A stretch of DNA of 8,038 nucleotides, taken from assembly GCA_902803745.1 (NCBI GenBank), contig CADCRB010000026.1, positions 1 to 8,038 of the forward strand, written 5' to 3'. The DNA comes from an uncultured Lachnospiraceae bacterium (lineage in GTDB: Bacteria > Bacillota > Clostridia > Lachnospirales > Lachnospiraceae). Both the position numbers and the translations under genes were made by a program. The first letter of the stretch is position 1; every line of letters begins with the position of its first letter. Below are positions 1 to 6,513 of the stretch, in pieces. A model generated the notes under the pieces. It saw only the letters and a program-made list of their open reading frames with translations. It was not told the DNA's origin and did not search any database.

Positions 1-8
1 CAATCCAG

Positions 9-716
9 TCATCCCGGCACCTTATATCTGTCCGAAACAATATTATTATAATATTTATTACTCATCAAATAGAGATTCTCACCAGTGTCCCAAAGCGCCA
101 CAAGCGTGTCATCCTCTGCCAGATCCTTCATGCATATATTGATCCGAAATGTCTCGTCCATTGGATGGTTGGGATCTACTGTATAAAACCAGGTATAAAA
201 GAACTGATTAGATATCTCCTCATCGGTATGGTCAGCCGCAAACACATATCTCATCATATCATTCGCCGGGCCGATATAGGTGAAGTCGCTCCGGATGTCA
301 TCATCCAAAGGATGATCCTGAAGCTCATAGAGATCCGGAAGAGACTCATCCACAGCCACCTCCCCTGCGTATTCCCTGAAATACTTGGTGAAGTTATTCT
401 CCCAGAAATACTCTGCCGAAAACGGATTACCTTCCTCATGCATATGACCGTATGTAGGATATTCCCTGTACGGTCTTACCTCTCTTGCGACCAGGACCTT
501 CCTTCCCCGTACCACTTCCCGGATCAGGGCATCAGGCACATATTCCTCCCCTGCAAAAGCCGGGTTGTACAAAAGCTGCTCCGAGACCTTATAGTCCCTG
601 AGCTTCATATGCTCCTCGAAGTGAGCCCTGTAGCAGTAAATATTCACAGCCGACAGAATAAGGGCCGTGAAGATAAAGATCCAGATCCTATTTTTTACGA
701 AGCAAGCCTTTAACAT
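9..716 (-). CDS. Unrecognised membrane-anchored extracytoplasmic protein (235 aa)
   Basis: I do not recognise a family. A basic N-terminus (MLKACFVKNR) precedes one hydrophobic helix at about 11-29 and then roughly 205 mainly polar residues, so it looks like a single-pass protein with its body outside the membrane. There is no lipobox and no clear signal-peptidase site, so an uncleaved anchor is more likely than secretion. The body is rich in Asp/Glu and aromatics, with a Tyr/Pro/Arg segment at 78-90, an acidic stretch at 123-144, FFYTWFYTVDPNHP (172-185) and a final ALWDTGENLYLMSNKYY (207-223). No catalytic motif stands out. The start at 716 overlaps the flippase end by 29 bases, with AGGA just two bases upstream (closer than usual). 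Position directly after the flippase suggests a role in export, polymerisation or attachment of the glycan, but that is an inference from context only. Confidence 0.7.
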   Translation of the reverse strand: MLKACFVKNRIWIFIFTALILSAVNIYCYRAHFEEHMKLRDYKVSEQLLYNPAFAGEEYVPDALIREVVRGRKVLVAREVRPYREYPTYGHMHEEGNPFSAEYFWENNFTKYFREYAGEVAVDESLPDLYELQDHPLDDDIRSDFTYIGPANDMMRYVFAADHTDEEISNQFFYTWFYTVDPNHPMDETFRINICMKDLAEDDTLVALWDTGENLYLMSNKYYNNIVSDRYKVPG

Positions 717-2148
717 ATCCTGTTATTATCCCGATCTTGTCTCTGTCCGCTATGCATACGACTGCCAGGATGATAAGTCCGAGCACCGTATCATAAAGAG
801 GATCATTGATAAAAGACGCCTCTGCACAATATATTGTGATCAGTATAGCGTAAACAGCAGTCTTTTTGTAATTATACCCTATCCTGATGCATTTCTCAGC
901 AAAATATGAACCTATCACAAAATAGACCAGATATGAAATCCCGGTCGTGACCGCAGCCCCTTTTCCGCCAAGGCGGGGGACGAGAAACAGGTTCCCAATT
1001 ATGTTAACCAAAAGTGCGATCACGCTTGCAATATTCAGATACATTCCCTTCTTGGAGTATTTGACGCTCTGCACGGTTATCTCAAACATGATCGCAAAGA
1101 CAGGCATCAGAGTAAGAAACGGTATGACGGCCTCAGCCCTCCTGTAATCAGGTCCCAGCAGCAGTACTATCAGTTTTCTAAAAAGGATCAGAAGCACGGC
1201 CCCCATAATACAGGACATTACTATCATTTCATAAGCGCGCCTGAAAAAAGCCTTGTTATCTCCCTCTGCGCCGCTCTCAAAACGCTCCATGGCAACCGGT
1301 GACCAGTAAGCCACAAAGGTATTCTTGAAGGTTATGAGCAGGATAACTATCTTCATCGCCGAGGTATAGATCCCAAGCTCGTCAAAATCGCAAAAGCTCC
1401 TGAGGGCCAGTCTGTCGCAGGAAGAAAGCGCCCATTCCATAAGCAGCACAGTGATAAACGGCAGACCGTAGGAAATAAGCTCCCTGTAGGACGGAACATA
1501 TGCCGTCTCAGCATCTGACGCCCCATTATCTCTCCTGCCCGATGAGGATATCAGGAAATATCTGATAATAAGAAAAGCAGTTGTGATACCCCAGGGGATT
1601 GCAAGTGAATACAGGCCTATGCGGAAATCGTCGCCTATCAGATAAAATGCAACGATTATCGTAAGGATGGAGAGCACCTTCTCTATGATATTTATATTTG
1701 AATACAGCTTCCCGTTCTGCTGCATCCTCACATCCAGAAAGAAGAAACGCTCAAAGATGCTAATGAAGGTATATATGATAACAAGCGCTGTGACATCCAG
1801 GCCGCTATGACCGAACAGAAACATGTCTGCCGGCTCCGAAAAGATTATGTAAACTATCGACAGCCCGGTTACGATAATGAGAGCCGGAGTGATACAGCGT
1901 CTTAACAATGCGCCTCTGTCGATATGGTTAACATAATAGTATCTAATGTATGCCTGATCCAGTCCGAGAATCGCAAAAATATAAATGACCATGACAGCCG
2001 TTTCAAACATTCCGGTCTTTCCATACTCATCCGTGGAAAGGATCCTTGTCAAAAGCGGAGTCTGGATAAACCCTAAGATCAGAACAACGAAATTACCATA
2101 AAAATAAGAAAGAAAACCGGCGAAGGGGCTTTTAGACGAACTCATCAT
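688..2148 (-). CDS. Wzx-type polysaccharide flippase (MOP superfamily, 486 aa)
   Basis: Multi-pass membrane protein that should move undecaprenyl-linked repeat units from the cytoplasmic to the outer face of the membrane. Hydrophobic segments run through the sequence, for example about 14-34, 49-64, 87-104, 118-134, 156-172, 178-199, 224-240, 263-281, 306-330, 342-358, 370-391, 400-416, 430-446 and 452-467, fitting 12-14 helices. Typical Wzx features are PLLTRILSTDEYG (31-43) after helix 1, LGPDYRRAEAVIPFL (331-345), and NLFLVPRLGGKGAAVTT (386-402). A polar loop at 201-222 separates the two six-helix lobes, and the basic tail is cytoplasmic. Two adjacent ATGs (2148 and 2145) are possible; GAGG lies four and seven bases upstream respectively, which slightly favours 2145. 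The start overlaps the upstream gene by 14-17 bases. No polymerase is seen beside it. Family confident; its cargo is inferred from the neighbouring glycosyltransferases. Confidence 0.92.
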   Translation of the reverse strand: MMSSSKSPFAGFLSYFYGNFVVLILGFIQTPLLTRILSTDEYGKTGMFETAVMVIYIFAILGLDQAYIRYYYVNHIDRGALLRRCITPALIIVTGLSIVYIIFSEPADMFLFGHSGLDVTALVIIYTFISIFERFFFLDVRMQQNGKLYSNINIIEKVLSILTIIVAFYLIGDDFRIGLYSLAIPWGITTAFLIIRYFLISSSGRRDNGASDAETAYVPSYRELISYGLPFITVLLMEWALSSCDRLALRSFCDFDELGIYTSAMKIVILLITFKNTFVAYWSPVAMERFESGAEGDNKAFFRRAYEMIVMSCIMGAVLLILFRKLIVLLLGPDYRRAEAVIPFLTLMPVFAIMFEITVQSVKYSKKGMYLNIASVIALLVNIIGNLFLVPRLGGKGAAVTTGISYLVYFVIGSYFAEKCIRIGYNYKKTAVYAILITIYCAEASFINDPLYDTVLGLIILAVVCIADRDKIGIITGYVKGLLRKK

Positions 2149-3250
2149 ATATCCTCACATGGGCGTCGATATACTTATCTTCGGTATAATTATCAAGATA
2201 GCGTCTGTAGAAATACTCCTGCTGCCGCCCAAGCTCTTCCCTGTCATTTATCAGCCTCTTTACAGCTTCCACTCCCCGTGAAATATCCTCCTTATCATAA
2301 AGATTCTCCTTTAGCCCCACTACCTCGGGAAGTCCGCCTACGGATGTAGAGACCACGGCACATTTACGGCTCATAGCCTCCACGGCAGCTTTGCCAAAGG
2401 ATTCAAAGCGGCTTGTCATAAGGAATATATCTACCCCGTAATAAAAATCGGACATCTGAGCCTGGCTGAGATTAAGCTGATGCTCCAGATTGTCACTGCC
2501 TACAGACTCGGAAATCCGTTTTAGAATTATGTCAACCTGCTCATCATCCCCCTTTTCAAAGGTGGACAGGACTATCGATACATTAAAATCAAGCCCCTCG
2601 GCCTTAAGGGCATCAATAAAGTCACAGGCAAAAGGCCAGTCCTTCTCCTCACAGATCCGGCCTGCCAGTCCTATAACAGGCTTGTCACCTTCCCCCCGCA
2701 CCCTTCTCTTTGAAGGATCGTAATCACGGAAATATCTGCCGGATATAGTATTGGGTATGACGGTTATGGGACGGATGTCGGAACCATTGAGCCAGAGCTC
2801 TTTATTGTAGGAGGTCGTCGTGATCATCATGGCCGAATCCCGGAGCACAGGATCCATAAAGATCCGGCTCCTTTTCCTGTAGCCGTACATCAGTCCTCTT
2901 TCGGTAAAGACATAGGGAATATTCCTGAAAGATCTTCTTATAAACCCGTAAGTGATAAGGGACTCCTGCATCTCTATATGAATAAGATCCGGCTTCTCTT
3001 CAGCAAGTATAAGCCGGAAAGCGCTGATCCTGATCCTTAGATTTCTTATCCTGCTCTCTCCCATCGGATACTCTCTTATCAAAAACGGGTAGTCAGAGGC
3101 TTCAGAATTCAGCAGAGCCGGACAGACCACCACAGGAGCATAACCGTACTCCGGATGACGCGCCAGACCCTCGCAGACAGAGAGCGTGGACATCTGCGCC
3201 CCGCCCGGCAGGTCCAGAGGATATTCCATTAGATAAGCTATCTTCTTCAT
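2132..3250 (-). CDS. GT4 family glycosyltransferase (372 aa)
   Basis: Retaining GT-B glycosyltransferase, cytoplasmic, presumably adding another sugar of the same repeat unit. The N-terminal half starts MKKIAYLMEYPLDLPGGAQ, with the glycine-rich GGAQ at 16-19 near the acceptor/donor cleft, and PDLIHIEM at 87-94 where GT4 enzymes usually have a PD.IH strand. YVFTERGL (113-120) and ITVIPNTIS (162-170) precede the C-terminal half. There, VIGLAGRICEEKDW (192-205) carries Arg198 and Lys203, DIFLMTSRFESFG (274-286) leads into EX7E (Glu283 and Glu291), and AVVSTSVGGLPEVV (298-311) forms the nucleotide-binding loop. It is complete and normal in length. The ATG overlaps the previous stop by one base (TAATG) with only a distant GAGG, so translation probably depends on coupling to the preceding ORF; the upstream broken gene could thus affect its level. 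Substrate unknown. Confidence 0.92.
   Translation of the reverse strand: MKKIAYLMEYPLDLPGGAQMSTLSVCEGLARHPEYGYAPVVVCPALLNSEASDYPFLIREYPMGESRIRNLRIRISAFRLILAEEKPDLIHIEMQESLITYGFIRRSFRNIPYVFTERGLMYGYRKRSRIFMDPVLRDSAMMITTTSYNKELWLNGSDIRPITVIPNTISGRYFRDYDPSKRRVRGEGDKPVIGLAGRICEEKDWPFACDFIDALKAEGLDFNVSIVLSTFEKGDDEQVDIILKRISESVGSDNLEHQLNLSQAQMSDFYYGVDIFLMTSRFESFGKAAVEAMSRKCAVVSTSVGGLPEVVGLKENLYDKEDISRGVEAVKRLINDREELGRQQEYFYRRYLDNYTEDKYIDAHVRIYDEFV
2153..2156 (-). promoter_or_regulatory. Ribosome-binding site of the flippase
   Basis: GAGG on the minus strand, four bases before the ATG at 2148 and seven before the ATG at 2145. It lies inside the coding end of the upstream glycosyltransferase and leaves the choice between the two adjacent start codons open. 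Confidence 0.55.
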
Positions 3251-3882
3251 TATGTGTCAAACCAGTCCTCATATATGATCTCAGCCCTGCTTAAAGGCCC
3301 TTCATCAAAATAGAACCTCTCTCCCTTAAGCAGATGCTCCGATACCTCGATGAGACGCGACGCCGCGATGCCGGGATTCCAAAGATCTCTCATCTGCTCA
3401 TAGGCACGTCTTCCCATCGCCCTTGCATTGTCCATATCTTTAAGGCAGGAGATAAGCTTATCGGCCAGACTGTCCGCATCCCCGGACCGGTATACATACC
3501 CGGTCACTCCATCCTTCACAAGAAAAGGAGTAGCTCCCGCCGCGGATGTTGCGATCACGGCGCAGCCGGCAGCAAGCCCTTCATATATTACAGAGCCCCA
3601 GCCCTCCAGCTTGTTAGAAGTGCATACATAGATATCGGATCCTGCCATCTCCTCTCTCGTATCTTCCGGAGAAAGATAGCCCGGAAAGGATGTCCTGTCA
3701 TCAAGCTTCAGTCCCCGGACCAGAGATTTGAGCGATGACTCTTCTTCTCCTTCTCCTACTATCTTCAGTTCAAAATCAAAACCTTCGTCCCTTGCCTTTG
3801 CCGCAGCCTTTATCAGCAGATCTGCCCTCTTAAGCCTGAGAAAACGGCCGCACCACAATATCTTGACGCGGTTATTTTGCAT
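3250..3882 (-). CDS. C-terminal half of split GT4 glycosyltransferase (210 aa)
   Basis: Donor-binding half of a GT4 enzyme. Visible motifs are VKILWCGRFLRLKRADLLIKA (6-26) with the Arg13 and Lys18 pair expected to contact the donor diphosphate, FELKIVGEGEEE (37-48), FPGYL (66-70), DIYVCTSNKLEGWG (83-96), EX7E (Glu93 and Glu101), AAGCAVIATSAAGATPFLVKDG (104-125) and a C-terminal helix region around 150-185. All donor-side residues are intact, but no N-terminal domain is present, so on its own it is a half enzyme. The first ATG (3882) has no convincing ribosome site; the strong AAGGAG just after the preceding TAA is positioned for an ATG in another frame. Expression of this half would therefore need weak reinitiation or stop readthrough. 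Its stop overlaps the next start by one base (TAATG). Confidence 0.75.
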   Translation of the reverse strand: MQNNRVKILWCGRFLRLKRADLLIKAAAKARDEGFDFELKIVGEGEEESSLKSLVRGLKLDDRTSFPGYLSPEDTREEMAGSDIYVCTSNKLEGWGSVIYEGLAAGCAVIATSAAGATPFLVKDGVTGYVYRSGDADSLADKLISCLKDMDNARAMGRRAYEQMRDLWNPGIAASRLIEVSEHLLKGERFYFDEGPLSRAEIIYEDWFDT

Positions 3883-3907
3883 CTTGAGTGCAGTAATTTC
3901 ATCAGCG

Positions 3908-3913
3908 CTCCTT
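3908..3913 (-). promoter_or_regulatory. Shine-Dalgarno-like AAGGAG right after the interrupting stop
   Basis: AAGGAG begins two bases after the TAA that ends the N-terminal half, and lies five bases before an ATG at 3902-3900. That ATG is in the +1 frame and opens only a 29-codon ORF ending in TGA at 3813-3815, so it does not feed the C-terminal half. It may be chance, since AAA AGG AGC is plausible linker coding, but ribosomes stopping here could be diverted by it. Confidence 0.45.
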
Positions 3914-3915
3914 TT

Positions 3916-4431
3916 TTAGGGAAAAGGGAAATAGCAGAATTTATAGCATTTATCCGGATATGAATTCAAAAGGAACCGATAATCCGAAGAAACAAAGGCT
4001 CCTGCGCAGAGACAATATATAGTTTTATTTCTGTTTGAAATATGGTTTACATAAAACTTTTTCGCAAGATAAGGGACAAAGATCTTCCACCTTCCTTCCT
4101 TCAGCGGTCTCTCGGAATATCTGAAAGTGAGCTTATTATTTGCCAGTCTGTCCTTCAGATATTTCTCACTGTCCAGGGCGGTTCCCATAACCACTACGTC
4201 AGACTCTGAGGCAAGGCGCATGGCAAAGTCTTCATTCCCCTCGCTGCTTTCATAGCTTTTTATCACATAGGGAGGAACCTCTTCCTTCCCCCATCCCATC
4301 TTTGCCCTGAAATCCTCTATCGGCTCAGTCTCGCTAAAATGAAAGCCCTCTCCAAGCCTTTGATACAGCTCATCGCACAGAGCCTTCTGATGATGATTGA
4401 AATAATTGGAAAAAAAAGCCAAGGTGATCAT
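3916..4431 (-). CDS. N-terminal half of split GT4 glycosyltransferase (171 aa)
   Basis: Acceptor-binding Rossmann half of a GT-B glycosyltransferase. The start MITLAFFSNYFNHHQ (residues 1-15) is typical of a Clostridia GT4 subgroup: a short strand followed by a His-His-Gln motif. Further blocks are SDVVVMGT (77-84), LTFRYSERPLKEGRW (101-115) and IYCLCAGAFVSSDY (138-151), then YPDKCYKFCYFPFP before a TAA. The half ends where the inter-domain linker of a complete enzyme should continue, so it lacks the EX7E-bearing donor-binding domain and would not be expected to be catalytic alone. The ATG overlaps the GT2 stop by four bases (ATGA), so it is translated by coupling; the sequence before it has no good ribosome site. 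It could still fold and pair with the downstream half, as Alg13/Alg14-type split GTs do, but those belong to a different family and the split here looks accidental. Confidence 0.8.
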   Translation of the reverse strand: MITLAFFSNYFNHHQKALCDELYQRLGEGFHFSETEPIEDFRAKMGWGKEEVPPYVIKSYESSEGNEDFAMRLASESDVVVMGTALDSEKYLKDRLANNKLTFRYSERPLKEGRWKIFVPYLAKKFYVNHISNRNKTIYCLCAGAFVSSDYRFLLNSYPDKCYKFCYFPFP

Positions 4432-5183
4432 CCAAGCTTCGCCCCCAGATACTTTATTAGCTCAAAGGCCACGCATTCTATGATATATGCCCTGCTGTAG
4501 CCATTGTGTCTGTATACTTCATATCTCCGTCCGACCCTTTCGGGAATCTCTCTGAGCGGTATATTGGTAGATACTCCTCCCATCGTAAAGTCCGCCAGGA
4601 GCTCATCTATCACTTCGATCCTGGCTCCGCTCTTCTTTACGGCAAAGTAAAGATCCATATCATCCGAGATATTGAGGCACCTGTAGCGGTACTTATCATA
4701 TATCTCCCGTTTCACAAACTGTGTAGGATGGTTCCAGTCCCTTGAAGTAGTATATTTCCTCAGTCTGGCCTTCTTCACAAAAGTATTCCCGGAGGACATT
4801 ATCATTCTCAGATTGCCGAAGCAGAGATCAAATCCGGTCTCCTCATATCGCTTTACGACGGTCTCTATACAGCCCTTTTCATACATATCGTCTGCGTTTA
4901 TTATGCCGATAAGCTCCCCGTGGGAAAGGTCGATACCCCGGTTCATGGCATCATATATCCCCTTATCCGGCTCGCTTACTATCCTGTAATCCACATTACG
5001 CCCGGCGAAACGCTCTGCATAGGAGCCGGCTATATCCAGGGTTCCGTCAGTCGAGCCCCCGTCCTTTATTATATACTCGATCGGCCCCTTATAGGTCTGC
5101 AAAAGCATGGAGTCCAGGGTCCTGCTTATGGTAGCGGCTGCGTTCATGCAGACAGTTATAACAGATACCCTCACCTCACTCAT
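4428..5183 (-). CDS. GT2 family glycosyltransferase, WcaE-like (251 aa)
   Basis: GT-A-fold inverting glycosyltransferase, expected to act in the cytoplasm on the lipid-linked glycan. Seen in the sequence: SVITVCMN (7-14) at the first strand, IEYIIKDGGSTDGT (35-48) in the nucleotide-binding loop, SEPDKGIYDAMNRGI (70-84), a strongly conserved block in colanic-acid WcaE-like enzymes, GELIGIINADD (89-99) with the metal-binding DXD equivalent at Asp98/Asp99, NHPTQF (151-156), and an acceptor-side acidic SDDMD at 173-177. Length is usual for the subfamily, and there is no membrane segment. The ATG at 5183 is chosen over the TTG one codon upstream because GGAGG lies six bases before it. The start overlaps the stop of the sugar transferase by 8 bases (ATGAGTGA), and the end overlaps the next start by 4 (ATGA), so expression is coupled on both sides. 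Family is secure; the linkage formed is unknown. Confidence 0.92.
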   Translation of the reverse strand: MSEVRVSVITVCMNAAATISRTLDSMLLQTYKGPIEYIIKDGGSTDGTLDIAGSYAERFAGRNVDYRIVSEPDKGIYDAMNRGIDLSHGELIGIINADDMYEKGCIETVVKRYEETGFDLCFGNLRMIMSSGNTFVKKARLRKYTTSRDWNHPTQFVKREIYDKYRYRCLNISDDMDLYFAVKKSGARIEVIDELLADFTMGGVSTNIPLREIPERVGRRYEVYRHNGYSRAYIIECVAFELIKYLGAKLG

Positions 5184-6513
5184 CAAAGGCCTCCGTGGAC
5201 TCCTCGGCCTTAAAGAACACAGTGACCGTCTGCAGTATTATCCTTATATCGTTTGCAATGCTGAAATTCTCGATATACATGAGATCCAGTATAAGCTTAT
5301 CACGGCTTGTGGTATTATATTTTCCCATTACCTGGGCATAGCCGGTGAGTCCGGCCTTCATTCTGAGTCTGTAGCGGAACTCCGGAAGATCAGCGGTGTA
5401 TTCCTCCACATTCTTCATCATCTCGGGTCTGGGTCCCACCAGACTCATATCACCGAGAAGGACATTGATCAGCTGGGGAAGCTCGTCGATCCTGTATCTC
5501 CTCAGCCATTTCCCCGTCCGGGTGATCCTGTCGTCATCCTTTGTGACCGAGGTATCATCGGCATTTTCCCGCATAGTCCTGAACTTGATGATGCTGAAGA
5601 CACGTCCGCCGATCGTGGCTCTTTCCTGACGGAAGAAAACCTTTCCCCCGTCCTCCTTCTTTATAGCTATTGCCGCTGCAAGAAGCAAAGGCGAAGTAAG
5701 GATAAGTCCTATGATGGGTATCAGGATATCCCCCAGTCTCTTGATCACTCTCTGCTCGAAGGTCATGCGGTAAGCCTCTGAGTGATAGAAGGGCAGGTCA
5801 GAGAAAAACTGCTCCCGTCCCGAATGAAGAAGGATATCTTCTATGTCTGGATTTATGTAAACTGATTTTTTATACCTGTAGCACACAGCGGTAAGCTCAT
5901 GAAGCCTGATCCTGGGCACATCATAAAAGAAAACGCTTCCGGCTTCTCTTATCTTATCCTCGAGTCCTTCATCATCAGCCGCAGCCGTCCCCAGTATCAT
6001 ATATCTTCTGTGAAAAAGGGCTATCGCCTGTCTTATCCTCTCCTGCTCTCCGGCCTCTCCTGTGATGATGAGCGTTTTTTCAGCAGGATTGACTGCAAAA
6101 TAGAAGGCAGTGCCGGCATAGGTAAAGGCAGTGATGAGAACGATCTGAACCACAAAAGCAAGAATAAGAAATCCAACAGATAAAAACTCTATCCTGCGTC
6201 CATTCTCATCATTTGTATTCATGATGATAAGTACCAGATAGGTAAGGATATCAGTCAATGCAAGCGCTATGGACAGGGATGTTATGATGACCTTTGGCTT
6301 TCTTACACCTACGTTATAGCCCCCGTAGGTCCTTACAAGGAGAAGTCCGGCCAGGGCAAAGGCAGCCGCCATCATTATGGATGTACGGGAGAGTCCGAGG
6401 ATCTGAGGGTTTTCTACCCCTAAAAGTAGAAAAAGAGCCGCCATGCAGCCCGTATACATTAAAAGCCCCATAATGCCGGTTATGGTATTTTTAAATCTTT
6501 TGATAAAGGTCAT
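5176..6513 (-). CDS. Polyprenyl-phosphate sugar-1-phosphate transferase (initiating transferase, 445 aa)
   Basis: Starts repeat-unit synthesis by transferring a sugar-1-phosphate from a UDP-sugar to undecaprenyl phosphate at the inner face of the membrane. Four membrane segments lie at about 11-31, 43-60, 75-98 and 110-139, followed by a soluble domain (about 145-245, starting KTLIITGEAGE) of the kind found in long-form (WbaP/WcaJ-like) enzymes. The C-terminal catalytic domain (about 255-445) has a membrane-dipping helix with Ser-Pro at 274-275, FRQER (294-298), KFRTM (310-314), the DE pair of IDELPQLINVL at 343-344 corresponding to the catalytic Asp-Glu dyad of PglC, GDMSLVGPRPE (354-364) and GLTGYAQVMGKYN (388-400). 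All expected motifs are present, so it looks active. I chose the ATG at 6513 because the protein then begins MTFIKRF directly before the first membrane helix; the open frame continues to 6636 but that part is a shadow of the upstream gene. The ribosome site is weak, consistent with coupling. Sugar specificity (glucose, galactose, GlcNAc or other) is not determined. Confidence 0.93.
   Translation of the reverse strand: MTFIKRFKNTITGIMGLLMYTGCMAALFLLLGVENPQILGLSRTSIMMAAAFALAGLLLVRTYGGYNVGVRKPKVIITSLSIALALTDILTYLVLIIMNTNDENGRRIEFLSVGFLILAFVVQIVLITAFTYAGTAFYFAVNPAEKTLIITGEAGEQERIRQAIALFHRRYMILGTAAADDEGLEDKIREAGSVFFYDVPRIRLHELTAVCYRYKKSVYINPDIEDILLHSGREQFFSDLPFYHSEAYRMTFEQRVIKRLGDILIPIIGLILTSPLLLAAAIAIKKEDGGKVFFRQERATIGGRVFSIIKFRTMRENADDTSVTKDDDRITRTGKWLRRYRIDELPQLINVLLGDMSLVGPRPEMMKNVEEYTADLPEFRYRLRMKAGLTGYAQVMGKYNTTSRDKLILDLMYIENFSIANDIRIILQTVTVFFKAEESTEAFDE
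5190..5194 (-). promoter_or_regulatory. Ribosome-binding site of the GT2 glycosyltransferase
   Basis: GGAGG on the minus strand, six bases before the ATG at 5183. This spacing favours that ATG over the TTG codon directly upstream. It lies within the last codons of the sugar transferase. Confidence 0.75.

Larger units (their letters stand above)
3250..4431 (-). pseudogene. GT4 glycosyltransferase interrupted by an in-frame TAA (393 codons)
   Basis: The two ORFs at 3916-4431 and 3250-3882 are in the same reading frame, separated by one TAA (3916-3918) and eleven sense codons (KRSADEITALK). Read through, they form a 393-codon GT4 enzyme of normal length: acceptor-side Rossmann half (1-171), linker (172-185) and donor-side half (about 190-393). 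The stop falls exactly in the linker between the domains, after YFPFP and before VKILWCGRF, where related enzymes have a linker of about the same length. A single-base nonsense change (for example from GAA, CAA, AAA or TAT) explains it; no indel is needed. Nothing else in either half looks decayed, which suggests a recent event, an assembly or base error, or a tolerated split. TAA is used as an ordinary terminator elsewhere in the operon (2132, 3250, 6491), so codon reassignment is unlikely. Confidence 0.75.

Noticed and set aside
165..713. Plus-strand open frame of 182 codons opposite the unknown protein gene
   Set aside because: It lies wholly antisense to a well-placed operon gene, its translation has no recognisable domain, and I see no ribosome site or promoter for it.
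3916..3918. Reassignment of TAA to an amino acid in this organism
   Set aside because: TAA ends other genes of the operon at sensible places (2132-2134, 3250-3252 and 6491-6493), each next to the following gene's start.
3250..4431. Reading the two halves as a true two-subunit glycosyltransferase like Alg13/Alg14 or a PssD/PssE pair
   Set aside because: Those pairs belong to a different family (GT28-like) and have their own starts. Here the halves share one frame, the linker is preserved across the stop, and the second half lacks a good ribosome site.
5184..5186. TTG as start of the GT2 gene
   Set aside because: The ATG one codon later has a better start codon and good spacing (six bases) from GGAGG.
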